Below, in pieces: positions 32,932-42,739 of a stretch of 64,000 nucleotides of DNA. The notes under the pieces are model-generated. The model was not told the DNA's origin and did not search any database. It was given only the letters and a program-made list of their open reading frames with translations. Where the stretch lies: assembly GCA_036375715.1 (NCBI GenBank), contig DASVBS010000031.1, positions 186,001 to 250,000 of the forward strand, given 5' to 3'. Position numbers and translations under genes: made by a program. This DNA comes from Longimicrobiaceae bacterium. GTDB lineage: Bacteria; Gemmatimonadota; Gemmatimonadetes; Longimicrobiales; Longimicrobiaceae. The stretch's first letter is position 1; each line of letters opens with the position of its first letter.

Positions 32932-34650
32932 ATGAGCAGAGCATTCCAGACGCTGGGTCTGATCGCAGCTTTCGGACTCTCCATGGCTGCGTGCGACAAC
33001 TTCCTGGCCTATGAGCCGAAAGGAACCATCTCCGGCGAGCTCCTGGATTCCCCCGAGAACATCGAGGGTCTGGTGACAGCCGCCTACGCCGCACTCGGCA
33101 ACGATCACTGGGAAGTCCCCTACACGAGTCTGTGGCCCTATGGCGACATGCGCGCAGGCGACGCCTACAAGGGTGGGGGTGGAACTGGTGATCAGGGAGG
33201 CTACAACAACATCGAGCAGTTCGTGTACCTGACACCCTCCGAGGGTAAGCTCGATTTGATGTGGTACCGGCTCTATGTCGGCATATCGAGGGCCAATGAC
33301 GCGCTCCGCCGCCTTGCCGCGCAGACCGACGAGGCAATGCCCATCCGGACCACACGGATGGCGGAGATGCGGTTCATCCGTGGTCACTTCTACTTCCTTC
33401 TCAAGATCCTCTTCAACCGGGTGCCGTGGATCGACGAGACGGTGCCGCCGGAGGAATACGAGACGATCTCGAACGTGGCACTCAGTAGCGAGGAGCTGTG
33501 GGCGAAGATCGCCGAGGACTTCCGATATGCTGCGGACAACCTGCCTGCGACGCAGCCTGAGGAGGGGCGCGTAAACCGATACGCTGCTTTGGCGTATCTC
33601 GCCAAGGTACAGCTGTATCGAGCCTATAAGCAGGATGAAAGCCACGCCGTGACCAGTGTCGATCCGGCGCTGCTGCAAGAGGTAGTTGACCTGACGGATC
33701 AGGTGATTGGCTCAGGTCGGTACGCTCTGACGGCCGATTTTGCGGAGAATTTCCTCTGGGAGACCGAGGACAATCTGGAGGCGGTGTTCGCCATCGAGAT
33801 GTCCATTTCGGATGGCACACCCACGGGTCGCCTCGACATGGGCAATGGGCTCAACTACTCCATGGCGCCCGGATACGGCTGCTGCTGGTTCCACATCCCG
33901 ACCCAGAACCTCATCAACGCCTTCCAGACCGATGGCAACGGCCTGCCGAAATTCGACACGTTCAACGACAACGTGCTGTCGGATTCGATCGATTTCTGGA
34001 CCAACACAGTGGATCCGCGGTTGGATCACACCGTCGGAATCGTGGGACACCCCTTCAAGTACGATCCGGAGTTCATCTTCCAGCCGAGCTGGGCGAGGAC
34101 TCCCCAGGTCTACGGTGCGCACTCCTCGATGAAGGAGTTGCAGCACCCCGACTGCCCCTGCCTCCGAGCGGTCGGCCCGTTCTTCGCGAGCTCCAAGGAC
34201 GTGGTGGTCATCCGATATGCCGACCTGTTGCTCTGGAAAGCGGAAGCGCTGATCGAGCTAGGGCGCCACATGGAGGCGCTACCCATCATCAACGAGATAC
34301 GGCAGCGAGCGGCCAATAGCACCGCACGGCTGAAGTACGCGGACGGCTCCCCCATCTCGAACTACAAGATCGGACTGTACTCGGCCTCCGGCTGGACCCA
34401 GAGCTTCGCGCGCGAGGCTCTCCGCTTCGAGCGTCGCCTCGAATTCGCGATGGAAGGGCACCGCTTCTTCGACTTAGTCCGCTGGGGTATAGCCGCGGAG
34501 ACTCTCAACGAATACTTCGCCGTCGAAAAGACACGGCGTGAGTACCTTGTAAATGCGCGCTTTACACCTGGTCGGGATGAGTATCTTGCCATTCCGGAAC
34601 AGCAGATCTCGTTCAGCCGGGGCCTGTACGAGCAGAATCCAGGCTACTGA
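32932..34650 (+). CDS. SusD/RagB-family outer-membrane binding lipoprotein
   Basis: 572 residues from ATG 32932. The signal peptide ends in the lipobox LSMAAC, so Cys21 is lipidated. SusD features are the N-terminal NFLAYEPKGTISGELLDSPENIEGLVTAAY in outline, TPR-like helices, RMAEMRFIRGHFYFLLKILFNRVP, and the C-terminal ALRFERRLEFAMEGHRFFDLVRWG. It caps the SusC barrel and captures the glycan. The longer frame from 32881 would overlap the susC end and lacks a signal. 31-nt gap to susC. Confidence 0.95.
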   Translation: MSRAFQTLGLIAAFGLSMAACDNFLAYEPKGTISGELLDSPENIEGLVTAAYAALGNDHWEVPYTSLWPYGDMRAGDAYKGGGGTGDQGGYNNIEQFVYLTPSEGKLDLMWYRLYVGISRANDALRRLAAQTDEAMPIRTTRMAEMRFIRGHFYFLLKILFNRVPWIDETVPPEEYETISNVALSSEELWAKIAEDFRYAADNLPATQPEEGRVNRYAALAYLAKVQLYRAYKQDESHAVTSVDPALLQEVVDLTDQVIGSGRYALTADFAENFLWETEDNLEAVFAIEMSISDGTPTGRLDMGNGLNYSMAPGYGCCWFHIPTQNLINAFQTDGNGLPKFDTFNDNVLSDSIDFWTNTVDPRLDHTVGIVGHPFKYDPEFIFQPSWARTPQVYGAHSSMKELQHPDCPCLRAVGPFFASSKDVVVIRYADLLLWKAEALIELGRHMEALPIINEIRQRAANSTARLKYADGSPISNYKIGLYSASGWTQSFAREALRFERRLEFAMEGHRFFDLVRWGIAAETLNEYFAVEKTRREYLVNARFTPGRDEYLAIPEQQISFSRGLYEQNPGY

Positions 34651-34660
34651 CCTCCCTTAG

Positions 34661-34694
34661 GGCGCCCTGCGGCGTGGGCAAGCCGTGGGGCGCC
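34661..34694 (+). other. Stem-loop between susD and the GH32 gene
   Basis: GGCGCCC at 34661-34667 pairs with GGGCGCC at 34688-34694, and the stem continues inward through CGG/CCG with mismatches. It is GC-rich and has no U tract, so attenuation or RNA stabilisation between cistrons is more likely than termination. Confidence 0.35.
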
Positions 34695-34731
34695 GCCCGC
34701 GCTGAATGACGACTTCAACCTGGAGCCTGAC

Positions 34732-36435
34732 ATGAGAGCTCTTATCGCTGCTGTGTGCGTCGGCCTGTGCGCCGCCTCCCCTGGCCGATCCCAGGAACTC
34801 GTCAAACGGATCAACGTCGCCGAGGACGACGTGTACCTGAATCTGCCGGTCAAGCAATCAAATCCGCTGGTCAAGGCCAGAATCAAGCTCGATGGTGTTT
34901 CGCTCGACGAGTTCACGCTCAAGCTCGCGAGCGAAGATCCCGACTACTGGACCTTCTTCGATGTCACGCGCTATCGCGGGAAGACCTTGACGCTGGAAGT
35001 GGATGAGGCGGGAGATGGCCTACGCGATCTGGATCTGGTTGATGCGGCCCCGACGTTTCCGGGGCAGGAATCGGTATACAGCGAAAGATATCGGCCCCAG
35101 GTTACCTTCTCGTCCCGCCGCGGCTGGCACAACGATCCTAATGGCCTGATCTACTACAACGGCGAGTATCACCTGTTCTACCAGCACAACCCATATGGCG
35201 TAGAATGGGGCAACATGCACTGGGGGCACGCGGTCAGCACCGACCTCGTGCACTGGCGCGAGCTGCCCGATGCCCTTTACTCGCCCGACCACGATCACAT
35301 GGCCTTCTCCGGCTCCGCGGTCGTAGATACCGCGAACACGAGCGGTCTCTCCAGGAACGGAGTAGACCCGCTGCTCGCCTTCTACACTCGCACCGGTGTG
35401 GGCGAGAATCTGGCCATCAGCTATGACAATGGTCTTACTTTCGAAGAATACCCTGGAAACCCGGTTGTCAGTCACGAAGGTCGCGACCCGAAGGTAATCT
35501 GGTACGAGCCGGGTAAGCACTGGGTCATGGTCGTCTGGGACGAGGGGCATACTCGACGCTCCTCCCTGGGCGAGCATGTCCGTTACCAGGTTTCCTTCTA
35601 CTCCTCCCCGGATCTGAAGAACTGGACGTACGAGTCGGGCCTTCCCGGATTCTTCGAATGCCCGGAGCTTTTCGAAATCGAGGTCGAAGGCCAACCGGGC
35701 GTCACCAAATGGGTCCTCTATGACGCCAATGGTGACTACGTCGTGGGGGGCTTCGACGGGCGCAAGTTCACCGTCGAGCAGCCCTTCCGAAAGCTGGACA
35801 ATGGAGGCGACTTCTACGCGTCACAGATGTTCAACAACATTCCGGAGAGTGACGGACGACATATCCAGATCGGCTGGTTCAGGAACGGCGATTACGAAGG
35901 CATGCCCTTTAGCCAGAAGATGACGTTCCCGACTTCGCTCAAGCTGCGCGAGAGCTTCGATGGGCTTCGTCTAACCCCGACTCCGATAGAGGAAATCCGC
36001 AGTCTTCACAAGAAGACTCATGTCTTTACCGGCCAGCTCGTTCGGGGCGATCAGGCATTCGCGTCGCCAGTGACCGGGGACGTGCTCCACGTGATCGCGG
36101 AGATCGATCCTGGCGATGCCCCGACGGTGGGTCTCGATATCAATGGTTATCGTCTGACCTATGATCGGTTCCTCAACACCTTCAACGGCCTCAACTTCGT
36201 GCTGCCCGAAGGTGAACGTCTCAAGATCGAGGCAATCGTCGACCGTGTGGCTGTCGAGGTCTTTGTCAACGACGGCGAGCTATACTTCGTGAAGCGGCAC
36301 AACTCGGTCGATGCGGACAAGAAGCTGGAAGTGTTTACTGGCGGCGGATCCAATCGGAGTGCGGTCCTGGAGACCCTCACCGTGCATGAATTGGAGTCGA
36401 TCTGGCAGCAGAATGTCGTCACATCGAATCCGTGA
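34732..36435 (+). CDS. GH32 fructan hydrolase (levanase/inulinase type), secreted
   Basis: 567 residues with a signal peptide (to about residue 20), an extra N-terminal beta domain (about 22-90, DUF4980-like), the five-bladed GH32 propeller and a C-terminal beta-sandwich (about 430-560). The catalytic residues are visible: nucleophile D135 in WHNDPNG, transition-state stabiliser D252 in RDPK, and acid/base E312 in ECPEL. It releases fructose from levan, inulin or sucrose; domain order is closer to exo-acting levanases than to intracellular invertases. It follows susD and precedes a sugar kinase. Confidence 0.93.
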   Translation: MRALIAAVCVGLCAASPGRSQELVKRINVAEDDVYLNLPVKQSNPLVKARIKLDGVSLDEFTLKLASEDPDYWTFFDVTRYRGKTLTLEVDEAGDGLRDLDLVDAAPTFPGQESVYSERYRPQVTFSSRRGWHNDPNGLIYYNGEYHLFYQHNPYGVEWGNMHWGHAVSTDLVHWRELPDALYSPDHDHMAFSGSAVVDTANTSGLSRNGVDPLLAFYTRTGVGENLAISYDNGLTFEEYPGNPVVSHEGRDPKVIWYEPGKHWVMVVWDEGHTRRSSLGEHVRYQVSFYSSPDLKNWTYESGLPGFFECPELFEIEVEGQPGVTKWVLYDANGDYVVGGFDGRKFTVEQPFRKLDNGGDFYASQMFNNIPESDGRHIQIGWFRNGDYEGMPFSQKMTFPTSLKLRESFDGLRLTPTPIEEIRSLHKKTHVFTGQLVRGDQAFASPVTGDVLHVIAEIDPGDAPTVGLDINGYRLTYDRFLNTFNGLNFVLPEGERLKIEAIVDRVAVEVFVNDGELYFVKRHNSVDADKKLEVFTGGGSNRSAVLETLTVHELESIWQQNVVTSNP

Positions 36436-36707
36436 CCGTCCTCTCACCCCTGAAAACAGGGTCGATCGTACCCCGAGGGGCACACTGCCGCCGGTGGGCT
36501 CCCCTGTTCACCGCCATTTGCCTTCCAATAGGATGCTGTCCTTGGCGTCCGCGGGGGACGGGCGACGCGGCACAGTGACGGAGTCCAGCGCCCCGCCGAG
36601 GCGGAACGGCACGAGCCGCGTCACCGGAGGACTGGCAGCTTCAATCGGCGCGGAATGCCGCACACTAGCCAATCCACGCGAGAGGCCAAACGCGGAGGGA
36701 ATGGGTC

Positions 36708-37655
36708 GTGGTTGGATCGGAAGTTCTTTGTGTCGGAGAGGTGTTGTGGGATTCACTTCCCTCCGGGTTGTTCCTCGGCGGAGCCCCCTTCAACGTCGCT
36801 GGTCACCTCAATGCCCTGGGCGTTGCAGCCAGCATCGTCAGTCGAGTCGGCGTGGACCGCCTCGGTGATGAAGCCCTGCTGCGGATCGCAGCCCGAGGAA
36901 TCGACACGGGTCTGATTCAACGGGACCCAGAGCTGGAGACCGGGTTCGTCTCCGTCTCCATGACAGGGGAGGGCATACCCTCATACCGGATTGTCGAGCC
37001 CGCGGCGTGGGATCGAATTGAGCTCAATGACGGGCTCATCGACCGGACGGCCAGCGCGTCGGCGATCGTCTACGGCTCCCTGGCCCAGCGGCATCCTCGC
37101 TCACGCCTCTGTATCGAGCGACTCTGCGAGTTGGCGACCTACAGGGTATTCGACGTCAATCTTCGCCCGCCGCACGAAAGTCCCGATGTGGTGAGCCGAT
37201 CGCTGCGATACGCCGATCTCGTGAAGCTCAACGAGGCCGAGCTCAGGCAGATGGCTACATGGTTCGACCTGCCTGCCGACGCCCGGGAGGCGGTCACCGC
37301 TCTGGCCGCCGAGTTTGGTTGCCAGATCGTGTGCGTAACCAGAGGGAGCGAGGGAGCCGCCATCCTGAATGATGGAAGGTGGTCTGAACACGCGGGATTC
37401 GAAGTCCGCGTCGTTGATACGGTAGGAGCGGGTGACGCTTTCCTGGCGGCTGTTCTCTTCGGTCTATCGGCGGGTCGCGAGGATGACGAAATCCTCGAAC
37501 AGGCCAACCTCCTTGGTGCCTACGTGGCGACACAGCCAGGAGCGATTCCGGATTACCGACAGGAGGTGATCGCTCGTATTCTGGAAGACAATGGGTACAG
37601 CCAAGAGGACTGCCGCTTCCTTGTTTGGGGTCGGTTCCCGCGAGCCCTCCCATGA
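36708..37655 (+). CDS. PfkB-family sugar kinase, probable fructokinase
   Basis: 315 residues. The N-terminal GEVLWDSLPSGLFLGGAPFNVAGHLNALG matches the ribokinase/fructokinase opening with the substrate-binding GGAPxN. The C-terminal signature DTVGAGDAFLAAVLFG holds the catalytic base D243. It would phosphorylate fructose released by the GH32 enzyme. GTG start at 36708 with GGAGGGAATG upstream. 272 nt separate it from the GH32 stop with no clear terminator, so it may be read through or have its own promoter. Confidence 0.9.
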   Translation: MVGSEVLCVGEVLWDSLPSGLFLGGAPFNVAGHLNALGVAASIVSRVGVDRLGDEALLRIAARGIDTGLIQRDPELETGFVSVSMTGEGIPSYRIVEPAAWDRIELNDGLIDRTASASAIVYGSLAQRHPRSRLCIERLCELATYRVFDVNLRPPHESPDVVSRSLRYADLVKLNEAELRQMATWFDLPADAREAVTALAAEFGCQIVCVTRGSEGAAILNDGRWSEHAGFEVRVVDTVGAGDAFLAAVLFGLSAGREDDEILEQANLLGAYVATQPGAIPDYRQEVIARILEDNGYSQEDCRFLVWGRFPRALP

Positions 37656-37884
37656 CAGGTCCGAGTCTCAGTCGGATTGCGGGTCCGGGTAGCCACGGCC
37701 GCAAGGGTGGCGGGCAACGCGGCACGTCATAGACCCGCACGGCATAAATTCGTTGACTTTCGCCTGGGATGTCACGTAACCTCCCCGGCGCCTCCTGCCG
37801 CTGTCTTCAGCTCTGGAGACGCTAGGCGGATCACAGGCACTCCGGCGGCCGGTTCACTCGTTCGCCCTGGCGGAGGGAAATCTC

Positions 37885-38271
37885 GTGAAGCTGCGCGTGC
37901 TTTTCACGATCGCCTCGATCTACATGGGGCTCGTGGGCCTCGGTCTGATCTTCTTCCCCACAGCCTTCGGTACCGGGGCGGTTCCCCCCGATCCCTCCGT
38001 CGAGCTGGTCTCCTTCCTGCGCCTCTGGGGGAGCCCGCTCCTCGGCATCGCGGTGATGGACTGGATCGCGCGGGACCTCGAACCGAGTCGTGCCCGCGAT
38101 GCGATCATCATCGGAAACACGGTCGGGTTCGGGGTGATTGCACTGATCGACCTCTGGGGCTCGCTGGGCGGCGGTCGCCCGATCACCAAGGTGTTTGTGG
38201 TCGTCCACTTCCTCTTCACCCTCGCCTTCATCTGGATCGGGCGACAGAACCGATCGAGCCGCACTGCCTGA
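37885..38271 (+). CDS. Small four-helix membrane protein of unknown function
   Basis: 128 residues, about four predicted membrane helices (first VLFTIASIYMGLVGLGLIFFP, last VFVVVHFLFTLAFIWIG). The pattern resembles small DUF4345-like or DoxX-like proteins, but no diagnostic motif is visible, so no function is given. GTG start at 37885. Stands alone, head to tail with the minus-strand binding-protein gene. Confidence 0.6.
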   Translation: MKLRVLFTIASIYMGLVGLGLIFFPTAFGTGAVPPDPSVELVSFLRLWGSPLLGIAVMDWIARDLEPSRARDAIIIGNTVGFGVIALIDLWGSLGGGRPITKVFVVVHFLFTLAFIWIGRQNRSSRTA

Positions 38272-38348
38272 CCGTCCGAGCCGCACGGTCGAGCGCCCGC
38301 GAGCCCTCCTGAGCTCGCGGGCGCGACTGCTTTTCTCCCGCGGTATTG

Positions 38349-39944
38349 CTACTGGCGGATCCACCAATCGTGCACGGACACGAGGTGACCGCGGGCGTCA
38401 GCCTTCACTCCCTGCAGCCGCTCCGAGATGCCCAGGCGCTCGTCCAGGTAGTAGAGGAACGTGTAGGGCTGCTCTTCGTGGATGATGTGCTGGTACGCCT
38501 CCCACAACGGCCTTGCCTCCTCGTGATCCAGGGTGGTCAGGGCACGGAGAACGAGCGAATCCGCCCTTGGGTTGCAGTACCCGGGGTAGTTGTAGACACC
38601 TGCGTCGCAGCCCAGGGTCTCGGACGGATCGAACTTGAAGTCCACGCTCCAGCCGGTCACCACGGCTTGGAAATCGAAGCGCTTGAGCCGGTCGATCAGC
38701 GAGTTCCACTCCGCCAGGCGAGGCTGGGCGTCGATGCCGACCGCACGCAGGTTGCTCTGCACGATGACGATGATGTCCTCGCGCAGGTCGTTCCCCTGGT
38801 TCGTCTCCAGGGTGAAGCGGAACGGCCTGCCGTCGCGGTCCAGCACCCCGTCTCCATCCGAGTCGCTCCATCCGGCTTCGGCCAGGAGCTCGCGGGCTGC
38901 GTCCGGGTCGTACGGCCACGGCTCGAGCGATTCGTCGAACTGCCACTGGAAGGGCATGACGTCGGTCACGGCTACCCTTCCGTACCCGAACAGCAGCGCG
39001 TCGACGATTCGCTGGCGATCGATCGCCAGGGTGAGGGCGCGGCGTACCCGCGGATCGGCGAAGAGAGAATCCCGCGCGTTCCAGGCAACGAAGGCATACG
39101 CGCGGGACGGGTAGCTCACCAGCCGCGCCCCGCGGGTGGCTTCAACCCGCTTGGCCTCCGACGGCGGTACGCCGCGGATCAGATCGACGCGTCCGGTGAA
39201 GAGCTCCGCGAGCTCGGTCGTCTGCTCCGGAATCACCCGGAACACCAGCCGGTCGAGGTTCGGGCGGCCAAGGGCGAAGTCGGTATTGGCCTCGAAAACC
39301 ACCTGCTGGTTGGGCGTCCACGAGACGAACCGGAAGGGTCCGTTGCCGACCGGCGCGCGGTTGAACGGCGCATTCCGCATCTCGGCAGCGCTGACATTCT
39401 CGAGCAGATGCTTGGGCATCGGCACCCACTCGAGGAAATCGGCCAGCGCGTCCGAGTGAACCTGGTTGAAGTGGAAGACCACGGTAGAGTCGTCCACCTT
39501 CTCCACCCGGTCCACGAACTGGAAATACTGTATGTTGGCGAAAGCCAGGTCGGGGTTCATATACATCTCGACCGACCAGACGACGTCGTCTGCGGTCACC
39601 GGCGTGCCATCGTGCCAGGTGATGCCGTCCCGCAGGCGGAAGGTAAGCGTTCTGCCGTCCTCGGAGAGCTCTGCCGACTCCGCCAGGTAGGGTTCGTAGT
39701 TCATCTCGTCATCCAGTCGTACCAGGGGCATGTAGAGCATCAACCGGAGCACCTGGCCGGTGTCGTAGTCGGTCGAGGTAAACTGGTTGAAGGAATCGAA
39801 ATCGCTCACTCGGGAAACGACCGCCGTTCCGCCCTGGACCGGGGTTCCCCCTTCTGAAGTCGAGCCCGGTCCGCCGTCAGGCCCATCTCCACAGGCGGCG
39901 AGAAAAAATGGGAGCAGAAAGAGCGGGATGGCTCGTCTGTACAC
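38349..39944 (-). CDS. Peptide/oligosaccharide ABC transporter substrate-binding lipoprotein (SBP_bac_5)
   Basis: 531 residues. The signal peptide ends in the lipobox FLAAC. The body matches family 5 extracellular binding proteins: LAESAELSEDGRTLTFRLRDGITWHDGTPVTADDVVWSVE in outline, then VRRALTLAIDRQRIVDALLFGYGRV and the final FLYYLDERLGI segment. Such proteins deliver peptides, nickel or oligosaccharides to a DppBCDF-type transporter. No permease or ATPase genes lie beside it, so it must share a transporter or have another role. It is encoded opposite to its neighbours. Confidence 0.9.
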   Translation of the reverse strand: MYRRAIPLFLLPFFLAACGDGPDGGPGSTSEGGTPVQGGTAVVSRVSDFDSFNQFTSTDYDTGQVLRLMLYMPLVRLDDEMNYEPYLAESAELSEDGRTLTFRLRDGITWHDGTPVTADDVVWSVEMYMNPDLAFANIQYFQFVDRVEKVDDSTVVFHFNQVHSDALADFLEWVPMPKHLLENVSAAEMRNAPFNRAPVGNGPFRFVSWTPNQQVVFEANTDFALGRPNLDRLVFRVIPEQTTELAELFTGRVDLIRGVPPSEAKRVEATRGARLVSYPSRAYAFVAWNARDSLFADPRVRRALTLAIDRQRIVDALLFGYGRVAVTDVMPFQWQFDESLEPWPYDPDAARELLAEAGWSDSDGDGVLDRDGRPFRFTLETNQGNDLREDIIVIVQSNLRAVGIDAQPRLAEWNSLIDRLKRFDFQAVVTGWSVDFKFDPSETLGCDAGVYNYPGYCNPRADSLVLRALTTLDHEEARPLWEAYQHIIHEEQPYTFLYYLDERLGISERLQGVKADARGHLVSVHDWWIRQ

Positions 39945-40125
39945 GGTAGGTCTCCGGAGTTCGGGGTTCGATCGGGCGGGACGATGATTTGATTGAGCAA
40001 ACTACCAAAAATCGCCTGCGAAGATCCGTCAAGCGACCCCGCAGAGCCCATCTTCCTTGCCCGACCCACGCGCCGGTAGCAACGTATCCGGAACCGCCTC
40101 TCTCCCGCGCGAACCGGCATCCCCC

Positions 40126-40728
40126 ATGACCGCCCAGCGACCCGTCGAACATCCCATCCCCACGGAGACCCTCGCCGACGTTCTCTGGAGGCGTCTGGAC
40201 CGTCCCTCCTTCGAGCACTGCCGCGTGCTCCGCGCAGATCCTCTCATCTCCGTCCAGGGTTGCGTCCTTACCGTGGCGGAGGGAACACCCCTGCGGGTCG
40301 ACTATCTGGTGGTCTGCTCGCCGGAATGGATCACACACACCGCCAACGTCCACCTGACGCACGGGAGGGAGCACCGCGTGATGGAGCTGCGGCGGGGCGA
40401 TTCCGGCGTGTGGGTGCGGGATGGCCAGGAGGTGCCCGAGATGGAGGGGTTGATCGACATCGATCTCGCGTTGACCCCCGCGACAAACACGTTGCCGATA
40501 AGGCGGTTGGGCCTGAACCTGGGCGAGGAAGCGAAGGTCGAGGCCGTCTGGGTCGAGTTTCCGAGTCTCTCCCTGCAGCGGCTTGCCCAGCAGTACACTC
40601 GCACGGCCCAGCAGCGCTACCTCTACCAGAGTCGGGACGGCGCGTTCCATGCCGATCTCGACGTGGATGCCGAGGGGGTCGTGGTGAGGTACGGAAACAT
40701 CTGGGAGCGCGTCGCGCCCACTCCGTAG
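40126..40728 (+). CDS. Putative glycolipid-binding family protein
   Basis: 200 residues from ATG 40126. The pattern FEHCRVLRADPLISVQGCVL, PLRVDYLVVCSPEWITHTANVHL, RRGDSGVWVRDGQEVPEMEGLIDIDLALTPATNTLPIRRL in outline is that of the putative glycolipid-binding family (formerly DUF1089), named after a weak structural link to glycolipid transport. No signal peptide, so probably cytoplasmic. Monocistronic as far as can be seen. Confidence 0.72.
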   Translation: MTAQRPVEHPIPTETLADVLWRRLDRPSFEHCRVLRADPLISVQGCVLTVAEGTPLRVDYLVVCSPEWITHTANVHLTHGREHRVMELRRGDSGVWVRDGQEVPEMEGLIDIDLALTPATNTLPIRRLGLNLGEEAKVEAVWVEFPSLSLQRLAQQYTRTAQQRYLYQSRDGAFHADLDVDAEGVVVRYGNIWERVAPTP

Positions 40729-40909
40729 GCCGGCGAGCGGAAGCGGCTGGCGACCCTGGGCTCTGTAACGAGTGTTGGGCGCGCGGCCGGCTGTCACCCC
40801 CCGGTTGTTCACTACCTTGAGTGGATGAAGTGGAGTGTGTCGATCGAGCGGTCCCGTCTTCGTCATGGTCGGGAACGAATCGATGCACCCTCAACCGGAG
40901 GACCTGACC

Positions 40910-41284
40910 ATGCGTTACACGTTGCTGCTGCACTACCTCGAGCTGACTGAGGCGGAGCTCGGTGAGGAGGCCATGGAGGCCGGGAAGGCTGCGTTCCACG
41001 CTTACGCGGAGGCCCTGGATCGAGAAGGGATCCTGGTGAGCGCCGAGGTGCTCCAGCCCTCACCCGCGACCACCACCCTGCGCGTGCGGAACGGGCGCCT
41101 GCAGATCGAAGATGGCCCCTTTGCCGATACGAAGGAGCAGCTAGGGGGCAGCTTTGTGATCGACGTCCCCGACCTCGACGCCGCCCTCGCCTGGGCGGAG
41201 AAGTGCCCGGCCGCCGAGTGGGGCGCGATCGAGGTCCGTCCCTCGGCGGTGCGCTTCGAGGCGGGTACGTGGATTCCAGCGTGA
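40910..41284 (+). CDS. YCII-like DGPF-domain protein, ECF42 partner
   Basis: 124 residues starting at ATG 40910, with an AGGAGG-like site (CGGAGG) upstream. It contains the DGPF motif (IEDGPFADTKEQLGGSFVIDV) and the YCII-type alpha-beta fold with a C-terminal GAIEVRPS. DGPF proteins are regularly encoded next to ECF42 sigma factors, and here the stop overlaps the sigma factor GTG by 4 nt (GTGA). The biochemical role of the family is unknown. Confidence 0.88.
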   Translation: MRYTLLLHYLELTEAELGEEAMEAGKAAFHAYAEALDREGILVSAEVLQPSPATTTLRVRNGRLQIEDGPFADTKEQLGGSFVIDVPDLDAALAWAEKCPAAEWGAIEVRPSAVRFEAGTWIPA

Positions 41285-42570
41285 CCGCTTCGCAACATCA
41301 GCAACCCCAGCTACCGGGTTCGTCGGCGGTCGAGGTCGGCGAGGGTTCGGCTGCGTGGGTGCGGGCCGAGCAGGTGGCCCGCACCTCCTACGGCCGTCTA
41401 GTGGCCCTCCTGGCCGAGAGCACCGGCGATTTGGAGATGGCGGAGGATTGCCTGGCCGATGCGTTCGCTCGGGCGCTCCGTGTATGGCCGCGGGATGGCG
41501 TTCCGCAGAAGCCGGAAGCATGGCTTCTTACCGTCGCTCGTAACCGCGGCCGGGACCTCTTTCGATCCGCCCCTGTCCGGAGCTCGGTCCCCCTCGACCC
41601 CGAGGCGGTGGAAGGGATTTCTCCCGCGCTCGAGCCGATCGATCCTGAGGCGATCCCGGATCGGCGCCTCGCCCTCCTGTTCGTTTGCGCGCACCCGGCG
41701 ATCGATCCGGGAATCCGTGCTCCGCTGATGCTACAGACTGTGCTCGGCTTCGAGGCGCGCGAGATTGCCAGGGCGTTTGTGCTGCCGCCCGCCACGATGG
41801 CTCAGCGCCTGGTGCGGGCGAAGCGGCGCATCCGCGACGCCAGAATCCCCTTCGTGTTGCCCGAGCGGTCGCAGATGGCCGGGCGGCTTACGGTCGTCCT
41901 GGAGGCGGTCTACGGCGCGTACTCCATCGACTGGGACGGCATTTCCGGACGCCTCCCCCGCGCGGGGATGGCGGCCGAAGCGCACTACCTCGCCGTCACC
42001 CTTGCCCATCTGTTGGAGCAGGAGCCGGAAGCCTGGGGTCTCGCTGCCCTGATTTCACTCTCCCGCGCCCGCGCGCCTGCCCGGCTGGATGGCAGCGCCT
42101 TTGTGCCGCTGGAAGACCAGGATCCCGCCCGCTGGGACCTGGACTTGGTTGGCGAGGGCGAGCGGTATCTCCGGCGCGCGGCCCGGTTCGGCCGAATCGG
42201 CCGCTTCCAGCTCGAGGCGGCGATCCAGTCAGTGCACTGCGCGCGGGCGACTTCCGGAGAGACCGACTGGAACGCGCTCGGCCGACTGTACTCCGGTCTG
42301 CTGGCCGTGGCGCCCACCCTCGGCGCCCGCGTTGCTTACGCTACTACCGTGGCCCGGCTGAAGGGGGCCGCCGCCGGGCTCGAGGCGCTCGACGGCATCG
42401 AGGATCCTCGGATCGACCGGTTCCAGCCTGCCTGGGCGGCGCGAGCCCACCTGCTGGCCGAGGCGGGACGACTCGAAGAAGCGCGCCGAGCGTACGATCG
42501 GGCGATCCGGCTCACCGTCGATCCCGCCGTTCGGCACTACCTGGAGCGGCGTCGGGAGGAAGCCGCGTGA
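41281..42570 (+). CDS. ECF42-type RNA polymerase sigma factor with long C-terminal extension
   Basis: 429 residues from GTG 41281. Sigma region 2 is at about 25-90 (YGRLVALLAESTGDLEMAEDCLADAFARAL, PEAWLLTVARNRGRDLFR in outline) and region 4 at about 140-190 (VLGFEAREIARAFVLPPATMAQRLVRAKRRIRD). The remaining about 230 residues form the helical, TPR-like extension (DUF6596) that marks ECF42 and replaces a classical anti-sigma factor. The overlap with the DGPF gene fixes the start; a longer frame from 41203 lies within that gene. Confidence 0.92.
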   Translation: MTASQHQQPQLPGSSAVEVGEGSAAWVRAEQVARTSYGRLVALLAESTGDLEMAEDCLADAFARALRVWPRDGVPQKPEAWLLTVARNRGRDLFRSAPVRSSVPLDPEAVEGISPALEPIDPEAIPDRRLALLFVCAHPAIDPGIRAPLMLQTVLGFEAREIARAFVLPPATMAQRLVRAKRRIRDARIPFVLPERSQMAGRLTVVLEAVYGAYSIDWDGISGRLPRAGMAAEAHYLAVTLAHLLEQEPEAWGLAALISLSRARAPARLDGSAFVPLEDQDPARWDLDLVGEGERYLRRAARFGRIGRFQLEAAIQSVHCARATSGETDWNALGRLYSGLLAVAPTLGARVAYATTVARLKGAAAGLEALDGIEDPRIDRFQPAWAARAHLLAEAGRLEEARRAYDRAIRLTVDPAVRHYLERRREEAA

Positions 42571-42739
42571 GATCGGGATTCGAGCCAGGCGGCGCGAAAT
42601 CCGCATCCGGGCCCGGGTACGATGTCCTGCGTCGGGCTTGCCAGACGAGCGGCACGTGATGCGGCGCGTCGGATCAGATTGGGGTAGCCGCCGGTGGTCA
42701 GAGATGCTCGGGTGCGGAGCCACGCGGAGCGCGGTCGGG

